The notes beneath the pieces are model-generated. The model was not told the origin of the DNA. It made no database searches and was given only the letters and a program-made list of their open reading frames with translations. 64,000 bases of DNA from Atopobium massiliense (lineage in GTDB: Bacteria > Actinomycetota > Coriobacteriia > Coriobacteriales > Atopobiaceae). The translations under genes and the position numbers were made by a program. Of this stretch, positions 33,953 through 42,176 are shown piece after piece (the first letter of the stretch is position 1; every line of letters begins with the position of its first letter). Where the stretch lies: NCBI GenBank assembly GCA_900343135.1, contig OPYK01000007.1, positions 26,954-90,953 of the forward strand, written 5' to 3'.

Positions 33953-34081
33953 AAAATTGAACCTCCTTTATCTGTCTCACTTGTGTCACTTTCTGATTTA
34001 TAGTATAACCAAAAAGACATGATTGTTAATGGCAGCGGTTCAAGTGCTACAATCCCGAAAAAGTGTGACAGGAGGAACAAA

Positions 34082-34639
34082 ATGAGTTTGATAGAAAAGG
34101 AAAAGAATCCCATCGCTGAGCAATCCCGTCAATGGTTGATGCAGTCCTTGTTGGATCTTATGAGCCAAAAAGACTACGCTCGTATTACCGTAACAGAAAT
34201 CGCCGAACATGCACTTTTATCAAGAAGAACTTTTTACCGGATCTTTGATTCGAAGGAGCAGGTATTACAGCAATGCTTCTTAGAAAGATGTGAGGACTAC
34301 ATTACTTATTTTCAAAAAGACAGGCACTATACACTGGAGCAGATTGTGGAAGTGTTTTTTTCCTTTTGGGAGAAACAGATCAACTTTTTGCGTCTTTTGC
34401 AGCGGAATCATCTGTTCTATTATCTGCTGGAAGAATTCAACCGGGCCTTACCTGTGATTTATGACACCGTTCGTGGAAATCAAAATTTGTACGACAGCTT
34501 CTTTGAAAAGAAAGCTGCACTGCTTGTCAGTGCCGGTGCACTTTGGAATCTTCTTTCCGAATGGATACAAATGGAAAATCGCCCGTCTCCAAAAGAAATA
34601 TCTAAAATGATGCTACAAATAATTGCATCTAATTCTTGA
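34082..34639 (+). CDS. TetR/AcrR-family transcriptional regulator
   Basis: A 185-residue one-component repressor. The N-terminal DNA-binding domain covers about residues 15-62 (QWLMQSLLDLMSQKDYARIT, VTEIAEHALLSRRTFYRIFD); the remainder is a helical ligand/dimer domain of the TetR_C_7/YbiH-like kind. ATG 34082 is used, with AGGAGG seven bases upstream; an in-frame upstream start lacks a ribosome site. Divergent placement suggests control of the HXXEE/hydrolase pair. Confidence 0.85.
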   Translation: MSLIEKEKNPIAEQSRQWLMQSLLDLMSQKDYARITVTEIAEHALLSRRTFYRIFDSKEQVLQQCFLERCEDYITYFQKDRHYTLEQIVEVFFSFWEKQINFLRLLQRNHLFYYLLEEFNRALPVIYDTVRGNQNLYDSFFEKKAALLVSAGALWNLLSEWIQMENRPSPKEISKMMLQIIASNS

Positions 34640-34644
34640 AAAGC

Positions 34645-34828
34645 ACCCTGGTATTTTTAAATCATGTGTAAGAGCTTCCGCCCTTTCCACACGTTCCCGC
34701 GTCATATTCCACTGTGCTGAAAGTGACTTTTTTAATTCCTCCTGCATTCCCATAAAGGTAGTGCAGCATGTGCCCAATTCATTGTCTGTATCACAGTGAA
34801 TCACAAAATAGAAAATACCGGCAAGCAA
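34645..34828 (-). pseudogene. Unidentified gene fragment downstream of parB remnant
   Basis: A minus-strand open frame with CDTDNELGTCCTTFMGMQEE and LKKSLSAQWNMTRERVERAE, highly charged and helical. No start with ribosome site is visible, and it ends shortly after EALTHDL. It follows the ParB remnant in the same direction and is likely part of the same decayed conjugative-element region. I cannot name a family. Confidence 0.35.
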
Positions 34829-34829
34829 T

Positions 34830-35283
34830 GCTCAAGGATAGCCGCGACTCCCTTGCACTGCCATTGTTCCAGCAGCTTGATGATGGTTTCCTCCATGCGC
34901 TTGGGGGTATAGCTTTTGGGGAAATACTTCCGCAAGGTATCAGAAGAAAAGGTCACTTTGTCCAGATCGCTTTTCTTTTCCCTCGACATAATCGCCAGCA
35001 AGGATTCGCTGGGGAGTTTCCCGTCCTGGCTAAACTTTTTCATGCGCTAGTCCTGAGAGAGGGGGCGACCTGCTCATAATCCATTGTCTCTAACATCATC
35101 TGCTGTTCCTCTGTTTTGAGAAAAGGCAGATCATAGGCCGGATTAAAGGCGATTCTCTTCTCGTCCACCATGTTCAATAGTTCGGGAATTAACTCAGTCA
35201 GGCGAATGTATTTTTTAATCTGAGTTTTACTCTGTCTGACCTGCTCCGCCAAAATATCCCTGGATTTCTTTCCATCGGACTTG
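34830..35283 (-). pseudogene. Broken ParB-type partition protein of a conjugative element
   Basis: Two adjoining minus-strand frames make one protein segment. The first reads AEQVRQSKTQIKKYIRLTEL, IPELLNMVDEKRIAFNPAYD and ETMDYEQVAPSL. The second continues MKKFSQDGKLPSESLLAIMS, REKKSDLDKVTFSSDTLRKY and FPKSYTPKRMEETIIKLLE. This is the C-terminal two thirds of the ParB/Spo0J-like protein found next to ParA in Firmicutes conjugative elements. There is a frameshift at about 35045 and the N-terminus is lost at about 35283, where the frame is closed. The four 31-bp-period repeats directly upstream may be its former binding sites. Confidence 0.7.
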
Positions 35284-35323
35284 ACCTAGCGCATATCACA
35301 GGTTGCGGTTTTATCGAGCAGTG

Positions 35324-35447
35324 GACCAGTTCCCACAAACGCCCATTTTGCATCGACCTATTTCCACAAACAGGCAAAGCACATGGACTTGTTTCCGCAA
35401 ACAGGTATAAATTATTGACCTATTTCCGCACACAACCATTAACGCCT
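35324..35447. repeat. Four direct repeats with exact 31-bp period
   Basis: Cores begin at 35324, 35355, 35386 and 35417, each 31 bases apart: GACCAGTTCCCACAAAC, GACCTATTTCCACAAACAGG, GACTTGTTTCCGCAAACAGG, GACCTATTTCCGCACACAAC. Between cores the sequence is not conserved. A constant spacing of about three helical turns suggests iterons or a protein-binding array on one face of DNA. The array is just upstream of the broken ParB gene. Confidence 0.75.
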
Positions 35448-35598
35448 GAGCGCACGTAAATAGGCGCTGTAGCCGCAACGGAGTATGCTCAAGAAACTCA
35501 AGACATCAATCGTTATAGCTCGTTATACGTTGAGACGGTAGTTTTGCCGTCTAAAGTACACAATTAAACAATAAGAAAATGCTTGAAATAAAGCGTTT

Positions 35599-35647
35599 CC
35601 GAGCATTTAGGCGCTCTTTTAGAGGAGGTTCGGGTGCTCGGTTTTTT
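35599..35647 (+). terminator. Terminator-like hairpin
   Basis: CCGAGCA (35599-35605) pairs with TGCTCGG (35635-35641) around a long loop, then TTTTTT. An overlapping AAATGCT/AGCATTT pair lies just upstream. Confidence 0.45.
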
Positions 35648-36143
35648 ACTTTATGGGAACATATCAGCTACTCATAAAGCAAGGTTGAGTGGACGGATTA
35701 AAATGGGCAAGGTTAAGTGGATAGTAAATCACAGATTATCTTGCATCGGAACGCCCTTGCAGAACTCAAAAACCCTACTCAAAACTGCCTAATTCTAAGG
35801 ACATTTTGAAAGAGCTTGATTCACTGCGCAAAAAACGAATACCCTCATGCAAGGGTATTCTTCTGCAAAATCTACCATGGGCGAGCTTTATCAAATACGA
35901 AAGAGCTATGGAATTTACCTGGACAAGGAGATGGAGAGGTAGGTATTTTATGCTTTTATGCTTTTATGCTTTTATGATGTCCACTAGTACAACCAAACTA
36001 TGTCAGTGCCTTTACATCATTGTATGTTTTATATAAATGCCTCAATGACATATCGAGAATTGGTTCAAACATAAATGAATTCAAATGGATATTCTCTGGT
36101 GTTATCATTGCTACAATCTCTAGAGTATTCATTGCGTCATCAT
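35648..36143. other. Gene-poor gap with an 8-bp microsatellite
   Basis: No convincing gene is seen here. A 76-codon open frame at 35806-36036 lacks a ribosome site and homology. Three tandem copies of ATGCTTTT lie at 35950-35973. The stretch borders the ATPase gene on its 3' side. Confidence 0.4.
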
Positions 36144-38225
36144 TTATATACTTTTTATACTCTTTGGTAAGCCGTGCACTTTGATTTTTTTGCCGGATAT
36201 GTCTTTCAATATATCATGTCCATTTGATAAATTAGATAGTATTTTATTCTGCATATATTCCTCACCTATCAATCTAATTGCCATAGATAGGATGAGCTTG
36301 TTCTCAATTTCCAACTTCTCTACATCTGTAATTTTTTCGCTTTCTTGCATTAAAACATCATACACCATTTCATTTTCTCTATCTTTTGCAAATTTAACAG
36401 GTTCTTTTTTAAACCAATATTTATTAAAAATATCTTGAATTTGCTTTAAGGTAATCTGTCTTGTATTCTTCTTGTAATGTAAAACACTTGTAAGAGTCAA
36501 GTAGTCTTCATTATCATCGCTGGTCGTATATTCAATCAAGTTACGAACAAACGGTATTGATGCAACCATAATATTATCACTATATTTGTTAATCAGAATA
36601 TTCTTATAGTGCATAAAAATATTTTTGGTATCTTGTCCTTTTTCTAATTTTATTTCATCAGAATCCACAAAAGCTATAAAAGAATTGCCTCGTGTTGTGA
36701 TTCTTGAAGATACTGTTCTATAAAAATCGAAATTATGCGTTAGTAGTAGAATTTTAAATAATTTTTCATCATTTGTATCGGTGTATTCCGAAATATCACT
36801 AATATATTCGATAATTGCATATTTATTTTTATAATCAAAAGATTCCGAAATATCGTCAAGTATAACCAACCATTCGTTGCCTTGTTTTTTTGCAACTAAG
36901 ATTTGAAAAATCATATTTAGTATATAGTATGCCCTACGCTCACCTGTGCTTAAAATATCAAGCAAATTCTCTTTTGTTACCTCTTTTTCCCCTCTACTAT
37001 CCGAAAAAATATATTTAAAACTTGGCAATTCCATATTCAGAATAACATCTTCTTGATTTGATGGTTCAATTGAAAAGGGGACAGAAAACCTTTCTTTAAA
37101 TAAATCTAACGCCTTCTTCCAATCTGTAACTTGTTCCTTTGCTTTATCACGCAATTTCTTTAAATCTTTTTGTGCTTTGTTATAGTCATCTATCAATTCA
37201 TCAAGTAGATACTCATAATAAAGAAAAGCTTTGACCCATACTTTTTTCTTAAATAAATCTATATCCTTATACTCAACTATTATATCTTGATGAGTTTGCA
37301 AGAAAATATTAAATGTTTGTGTATCTTTGTTTTTGCTGATTGCTTTATTGATTTTTTCAAATAAATCTTTAATTTCTTTAGAATCTAATACTTGTTCTTT
37401 TTCTTTTTTTATAAGATCATCTAATTCCTTTTGCTCTTTTAATGTTACTGATGCACTCCCATCTTTAGCTTTTAGTATTACTTCATTATTGGCTGCAAAG
37501 AAGCCGTTAGTACTCAGTGCATTACTTATATTCACATAATTATTGTGATCAATAACACCTTGTTGCATATATAGGGATTTATCGACCAACTCTCTATACT
37601 TATTTTCATACTCCTGTATTAATTCTCCCGTTTTACCAGTCTTCATCATGGAATAAACTTTGTCATTAAATAATGAAGCATATTCCAAATCATCTTCATT
37701 TAACGAGCAAGCCATTACTGGATTGTGTAATAACTCTTTTATTTTAATTAAGCAATCATATTCTTTTTTTGGTGTTAATCCCCAATCATTTAGCATGGTA
37801 TTTTTAACATCAAAGCCATTACGAGTTGAATACCCAAATTTCTCTTTTATTTTACTGTACAACAATTCTTTTTTAGACTCTATTGAGTCATGGATGCTCA
37901 GATACGCTTTTCTCAGGGACTCATTAGCCATCAATAAGCCCTGACCTTCAAATGCTTTTTCGTCAAAAGGGTTTATTACTATAATATGGTCTTTTGCTAT
38001 TTCCACATTATCTTTATCAGAAATAGTGTACGAACTCTTTGCTCCGTAGACTTTTTCCTCAACTTGCCTGCCATCTCTTATAGCTTCAAATGTTTTTGCC
38101 AGCGAAGACTTCATTGTGCCATTTGGTGCATAAATAATCGCAACATTATTTTTTGAATAATCAATCGTTTTGTTCAATTTCTTAATTCCGTAACAATTCT
38201 CCAACTCTAGTTTTAGTTCTTGCAT
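36144..38225 (-). CDS. Orphan AAA ATPase, RloC/PrrC-like (AAA_13) family; candidate defence gene
   Basis: A 693-residue SMC/ABC-like ATPase. Walker A is APNGTMKS at about 33-40, a split central section (about 90-400) is coiled and helical, the signature LSTGERRAYYILNMI starts at about 425, Walker B LVILDDISES is at about 453-462, and the H-loop LLTHN at about 494-498. A C-terminal domain of about 190 residues has no motif I recognise. This layout is that of AAA_13 proteins, which include the anticodon nucleases PrrC/RloC; the nuclease residues could not be located with certainty. ATG 38225 follows GGGTGG; an upstream extension to 38258 lacks support. The gene is intact amid broken neighbours, which argues for selection. 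No restriction genes are nearby. Confidence 0.65.
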   Translation of the reverse strand: MQELKLELENCYGIKKLNKTIDYSKNNVAIIYAPNGTMKSSLAKTFEAIRDGRQVEEKVYGAKSSYTISDKDNVEIAKDHIIVINPFDEKAFEGQGLLMANESLRKAYLSIHDSIESKKELLYSKIKEKFGYSTRNGFDVKNTMLNDWGLTPKKEYDCLIKIKELLHNPVMACSLNEDDLEYASLFNDKVYSMMKTGKTGELIQEYENKYRELVDKSLYMQQGVIDHNNYVNISNALSTNGFFAANNEVILKAKDGSASVTLKEQKELDDLIKKEKEQVLDSKEIKDLFEKINKAISKNKDTQTFNIFLQTHQDIIVEYKDIDLFKKKVWVKAFLYYEYLLDELIDDYNKAQKDLKKLRDKAKEQVTDWKKALDLFKERFSVPFSIEPSNQEDVILNMELPSFKYIFSDSRGEKEVTKENLLDILSTGERRAYYILNMIFQILVAKKQGNEWLVILDDISESFDYKNKYAIIEYISDISEYTDTNDEKLFKILLLTHNFDFYRTVSSRITTRGNSFIAFVDSDEIKLEKGQDTKNIFMHYKNILINKYSDNIMVASIPFVRNLIEYTTSDDNEDYLTLTSVLHYKKNTRQITLKQIQDIFNKYWFKKEPVKFAKDRENEMVYDVLMQESEKITDVEKLEIENKLILSMAIRLIGEEYMQNKILSNLSNGHDILKDISGKKIKVHGLPKSIKSI

Positions 38226-38302
38226 TTTACCCACCCTTCTTTTTTTATTTAAACACATCTATATTTTAGGCACAATAAAATGATTATCTATCCCATCTTT
38301 AG

Positions 38303-38518
38303 TTATATCCCACTTGGCAACCTTAATTTTTTAATTCTTCTCCCACTTCCATAGTCAAGCAGATCTTCCCTTTTTAAATTATTTAAGACTTTCTTCAAGC
38401 CTTTAGAAAGTGGATCATAGAGGTTTTCTTCATCAAAGAGCTGCAGATACTCTGCTTCGCTACGCAGAATATCTTGTTTCATCAGCTTTAAAATGAGATG
38501 AAAATCATTTATTCGCAT
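38303..38518 (-). CDS. 71-residue chimeric small protein
   Basis: The first 27 residues (MRINDFHLILKLMKQDILRS...) match the start of a conserved conjugative-element protein of clostridia, while the rest (DPLSKGLKKVLNNLKREDLL, DYGSGRRIKKLRLPSGI) looks like a different winged-helix end. It thus appears to be a fusion by deletion. AAGGAGG precedes the ATG, so it may still be translated. It is followed by the ATPase on the same strand with a 77-base gap and could be co-transcribed with it. Confidence 0.4.
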   Translation of the reverse strand: MRINDFHLILKLMKQDILRSEAEYLQLFDEENLYDPLSKGLKKVLNNLKREDLLDYGSGRRIKKLRLPSGI

Positions 38519-38544
38519 GTTTACCTCCTTCTTTTTTTACAAAC

Positions 38545-38577
38545 AAAAAAGGCGGCTAGATTTTACTCTAGTCACCT
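38545..38577 (-). terminator. Terminator on the minus strand
   Basis: Read on the minus strand, AGGTGACTAGA and TCTAGCCGCCT form an 11-bp stem with one mismatch and one wobble, followed by a T-run. It isolates the ATPase cluster from the broken AlbA_2 gene upstream. Confidence 0.65.
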
Positions 38578-38694
38578 CTTAATTCTGCGTGTTGCAACTT
38601 ACTGCAACTTAAATTTTCTGTTTTGACTTACTAAAAACCTTATTTTACCGGGTTTTATATCCCGTTCATACTGGATAAATCACGATTTTGCGAC

Positions 38695-39760
38695 TTACTG
38701 CAACTTTGTAATTATCCATTTGCCTAATTTTGTTGAACCCTCATATCTAATAAGTCCAGCTTTTTTCATTTTAGTTAGATGATAACGGACACCATCAACT
38801 GTAAGATTTAATTTATCAGCCATTTCTTTTGCACTTATCTGAGGGTTCTCACCAATTATCTTAATAATCTCCTCCTGTTTTATAGTAGTTTTAGTAGTAG
38901 TTTTCATGGTAGTTTTCTCGTCGTTACTACTATTAAACCCTTCTTTCAAAAATTCTTCATTCACGCCCATAACTGCATTGGTATAGTTATCTTCTTCATT
39001 ATCCGGATAGAACTTAAGTTCAGGAGAGCCATTTTTTAATAGCGCATCTTTGGCACGCCTTATACCTGACCCATAAGACTCTATTAGATTAAGTGAAAAG
39101 AACATATCTTTCAGTTCTTTATTAAGATATTGCCTTCTATCAAAACACCTATTCTTATTCAAAGCCTCTATTGTCACTGGTGGTAGTGGTCTGTTATGGT
39201 TTACAAAAGAAATCCTATCTTTATAAATATATACCTACATATTCAGGAGTATCGTACTCCTTGTGTAAAATAGCATTTGTAGCAAGCTCCTCAAATGCCG
39301 TAAGAGGATAGTTAAGATAATCTTATGCTCAATTTTATTAGCTTCCCTTATGGTATAAGAAGCCATAATATTATCCTCAAAATATTTGCTGACTTGTTTT
39401 GCTTGTACCCATACAGGCCCGTCAAATCTTTTCGATTCCATTTTATCTGTTCCGTCAATTTCTCTTATGATTTCAACGTGAGCATTTGGAATAAATTTAT
39501 TTTGTGTTTCTGTAAACATAAGGACAGCAAAATTCTTAGCTCTGTAACCTCCATACTCACTTTCACTTAAAAGCCCCATACTCTTTGCCATATCAAGTTT
39601 GGACATCTCTCTAATATCTTTTTTAGCTCCCGTTTGAATAAGATACTCTTTCATATACTCATAGCTTAAGTCATCTATAGTAGCTGTATCATTGAGATTT
39701 GAACTAAAAAGAAAATCCTGCAAATTTCTTTAATAACTCAAATTCTTCCGTAGGGTTGGG
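38695..39760 (-). pseudogene. Broken AlbA_2 (Schlafen-like) DNA-binding protein
   Basis: Minus-strand frames join into one protein: EEFELLKKFA, DFLFSSNLNDTATIDDLSYE, EYGGYRAKNFAVLMFTETQN, YTIREANKIEHKI, then TIEALNKNRCFDRRQYLNKE and a C-terminal winged helix (QISAKEMADKLNLTVDGVRY). This is the RecG-like AlbA_2 family regulator. At least three frameshifts are visible (near 39718, 39310 and 39235), and the N-terminal AlbA domain is missing, so it is a pseudogene. The winged-helix part could still be made from 39177. Confidence 0.7.
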
Positions 39761-40202
39761 AAGTCTCGAATCTCTCCCAACCCTGATATATCTCCCTGCA
39801 TTTATTCTAATATTTTTATCTTTTTCTGCCTTTTCGCCTGTCTGAAACGGTCCGCCTGAAGCGCTTTCAACAGCGACAGCGACATATTGATGCGTTCCAC
39901 AGGAATTTTTGCTGATCCCGTGGCGCGAAATAACACCTACATGCGGGGTGCAGGCGCCTTAATAAAGAAAGGACAATATTCCAAGGCTTGCAGCGCTTTT
40001 TTAAGGGATAATGAAAAGGGATGGTGAATTTGCTTGGTGGTGACCGCAAACGTCATATGGCTAAGCTGTGCCGGTAAGGTACCAAGTTGGAAAAATAGCT
40101 GTTTACAGAGATTTTTCTACACACTCACTGTTGTCGGTTTTGTAAATGGTACAGGAGATCTAAACAATGCGCACAGCACCACCGCTTCAACGGGAGGCAG
40201 TT
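39761..40202. other. Junction between mobile debris and chromosome-like DNA
   Basis: I see no gene here that I can support. A short minus-strand frame (RINMSLSLLKALQADRFRQA) near 39810-39890 may be the end of a lost mobilisation gene. After this point G+C content and codon use shift towards those of the following operons, so the border of the mobile region is probably within this stretch. Confidence 0.3.
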
Positions 40203-41150
40203 ATGGAAAAGCAACGCAAAAACAAACGAAACATAATGATAATTGTATGCGTTATAGTTTGTGCAATGCTTTGTGTTGTATTCGGGCTCTTGAGGAGCAG
40301 AATTTTTCAGTCAAGCATTTTGAGGGGCGTTAGCGACAAAATCGATTTTATCGTCAATACTAAACAACTTAAAATCCCTGATGACGCCCTTGCTTTTTCG
40401 GTATATGACATGGATGCGAACAGCTATGTATATTATGAAGGTGCAGGTCAGCTGCCAACCGTTGCAAGCCTGTCAAAACTTTTTGCCATAGATTACGCAC
40501 TTAGCAGGGTTAAGCTTGATGACGTTTTTGAGGCAAACGAAGAAACGCTTAAGCTTGTTCCTGCTGGCTCATCGCTAGCTAATTTAACACGCGGAACGTA
40601 TACTGCAAAGCAAATTATGCAGGCGATGCTTGTTCCATCTGGAAACGATGCAGCCTATGTTATGGCGTATAATATAGGAAAAATGGATTTAGTCGCAGGT
40701 CATAGCGCAAAAGAATATATTAATCAATTTGTAAAATCACTGAGTACATATTTAGCACGTGAGGGCTATAGCAAAACGGATCTCTTTGACCCAAGCGGAT
40801 TTTCAACGCAAGCCTCTACCAATCTGGATGACACCAATAGGGTAACTCTTAAACTGCTCGATTACGATTTTGTCAAAGAATGCATGGGAGAAAGCTCGTT
40901 TGCCATTACAACAAAACAGGGCAATTTTACGTGGAAAAATACCAGTGAATTTTTAGACAAAGAATCGCTGTTTTACAACGGGCACATCAAAGGCGTAAAA
41001 ACGGGAACTATGGCATCTTCGTATAACATTATTGCCCTGTACGAGAACGATGGCAGAAGATATTTAATTACCTGTTTAGCTGCGCATTCAAATAAAGACA
41101 GGTATCAAGCTGTTCAGGCTGCCATAAATACGGTTATAGAAAAGCGTTAA
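40203..41150 (+). CDS. D-alanyl-D-alanine carboxypeptidase, S11 family
   Basis: A 315-residue membrane-anchored penicillin-binding protein trimming the terminal D-Ala of stem peptides. An N-terminal hydrophobic helix lies at about 12-30. The S-x-x-K motif is SLSK at 89-92 (ATVASLSKLF), S-x-N is SGN at 146-148, and K-T-G occurs in GVKTGTMAS. ATG 40203 is preferred, with GGGAGG upstream. It is standalone. The stop codon lies inside the first unit of a 21-bp tandem repeat. Confidence 0.88.
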   Translation: MEKQRKNKRNIMIIVCVIVCAMLCVVFGLLRSRIFQSSILRGVSDKIDFIVNTKQLKIPDDALAFSVYDMDANSYVYYEGAGQLPTVASLSKLFAIDYALSRVKLDDVFEANEETLKLVPAGSSLANLTRGTYTAKQIMQAMLVPSGNDAAYVMAYNIGKMDLVAGHSAKEYINQFVKSLSTYLAREGYSKTDLFDPSGFSTQASTNLDDTNRVTLKLLDYDFVKECMGESSFAITTKQGNFTWKNTSEFLDKESLFYNGHIKGVKTGTMASSYNIIALYENDGRRYLITCLAAHSNKDRYQAVQAAINTVIEKR

Positions 41151-41206
41151 CCTTGTGGCTTGGGGCGTTAACCTTATAGCTTGGGGCATTAACCGTATAG
41201 ACGGGC
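41144..41206. repeat. Three 21-bp tandem repeats spanning the carboxypeptidase stop
   Basis: Units start at 41144, 41165 and 41186: GCGTTAACCTTGTGGCTTGG, GCGTTAACCTTATAGCTTGG, GCATTAACCGTATAGACGGG (20 bases of each shown). The gene's TAA is within the first unit, so the repeats mostly form the 3' untranslated region. 41207-41462 shows no gene. Confidence 0.7.
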
Positions 41207-41462
41207 ACAAGAGAAAAACTGCACGGTTACTAAGCCAAAGTACAAAATGATATATTGCCGTTTTTGCCTGCGCCGCAACGCATTGCTGCAGGGAAGCATG
41301 CGCCTGCGCTCTGCCTGCAGGCGCACCCGCACATCTCTTATCCCGCACCAAGAAGCACTTGAAAGTAAGCCATAACTAACTTATAATGCTTATATCGACG
41401 CAACCGCCGATATAAATATCCACCACTACGCACCACACGTTCCGCCAGCAAGGGAGCAGCCT

Positions 41463-42176
41463 ATGGTTCGTAATAAACGCCTTAGCTTCGATGAGCGCAA
41501 ACAGCAAATCAAGCGTGTAGCAGCACGTATTTTTGTGGAAAAGGGCTTTGACAATACCACCATGGAAGATCTTGTGAAAGAAACAGGTCTTTCAAAAGGC
41601 GGCCTGTATCATTACTACAAAAATACAACCAGCGTGTTGTACGACATCATGCTTGACGGCATCGTATACCGCAACAACGTTATTGCGCAATCGATAGCAG
41701 ACGGCAGACAGTGGAGCATAGAATTTCTTGCCGAAGAGTTGGCAAAAAAGGCTGTTGACGCGAACGAACTGATGCCCGTTTACGTTGAATTGCTGTTGGC
41801 GAAAAAAAGAAACTCTCGGCTTGAGGAGGTGTATAGGCAACTTGAGCACACAACGTTTGAATTGTTCGAAACGCAGCACATCAACACCACGTCATTCAAC
41901 CTTACGTCAAATCAGGTTGCGTTTATGTCGTTTTTTGTAAATGCAATTATTCTTTCTGCAAACGTATTGAAAGCACACGAGCTTGTACAAGACAATCAAG
42001 ACCTTATAAAAGAAATGTTCCTATTCATTCTGAAGCAAGGCAACTTGGAAAACAGCACGTCACAAGCCGAACGTGCGGACGCACAGCAACCGCACCCGCA
42101 GCGCCCGCACGCAAACACGCACCAGCGCAAGCAGCACCACGCAACACCTTCCCCATCAACAAAGGAACGCTTATGA
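41463..42176 (+). CDS. TetR-family regulator of the transport operon
   Basis: A 237-residue repressor: DNA-binding domain at about 10-58 (IKRVAARIFVEKGFDNTTME, DLVKETGLSKGGLYHYYKNT), then a helical ligand domain. The last 35 residues are an odd Gln/His/Pro-rich tail (QQPHPQRPHANTHQRKQHHA). The stop overlaps the ATG of the first exporter gene (ATGA), so regulator and transporters form one operon, probably self-controlled in response to a transported compound. Confidence 0.85.
   Translation: MVRNKRLSFDERKQQIKRVAARIFVEKGFDNTTMEDLVKETGLSKGGLYHYYKNTTSVLYDIMLDGIVYRNNVIAQSIADGRQWSIEFLAEELAKKAVDANELMPVYVELLLAKKRNSRLEEVYRQLEHTTFELFETQHINTTSFNLTSNQVAFMSFFVNAIILSANVLKAHELVQDNQDLIKEMFLFILKQGNLENSTSQAERADAQQPHPQRPHANTHQRKQHHATPSPSTKERL

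Noticed and set aside
33083..34022. Plus-strand frames overlapping the hydrolase remnant and HXXEE gene
   Set aside because: Antisense to better supported minus-strand coding sequence with the HDFEE motif and membrane segments.
35324..35447. CRISPR-like regularity of the 31-bp-period repeats
   Set aside because: Only four units, cores of 17-20 bases with mismatches, spacers of 11-14 bases, and no cas genes; the pattern fits protein-binding iterons better.
35806..36036. 76-codon open frame
   Set aside because: No ribosome site, no recognisable product, and it ends in the low-complexity ATGCTTTT repeat.
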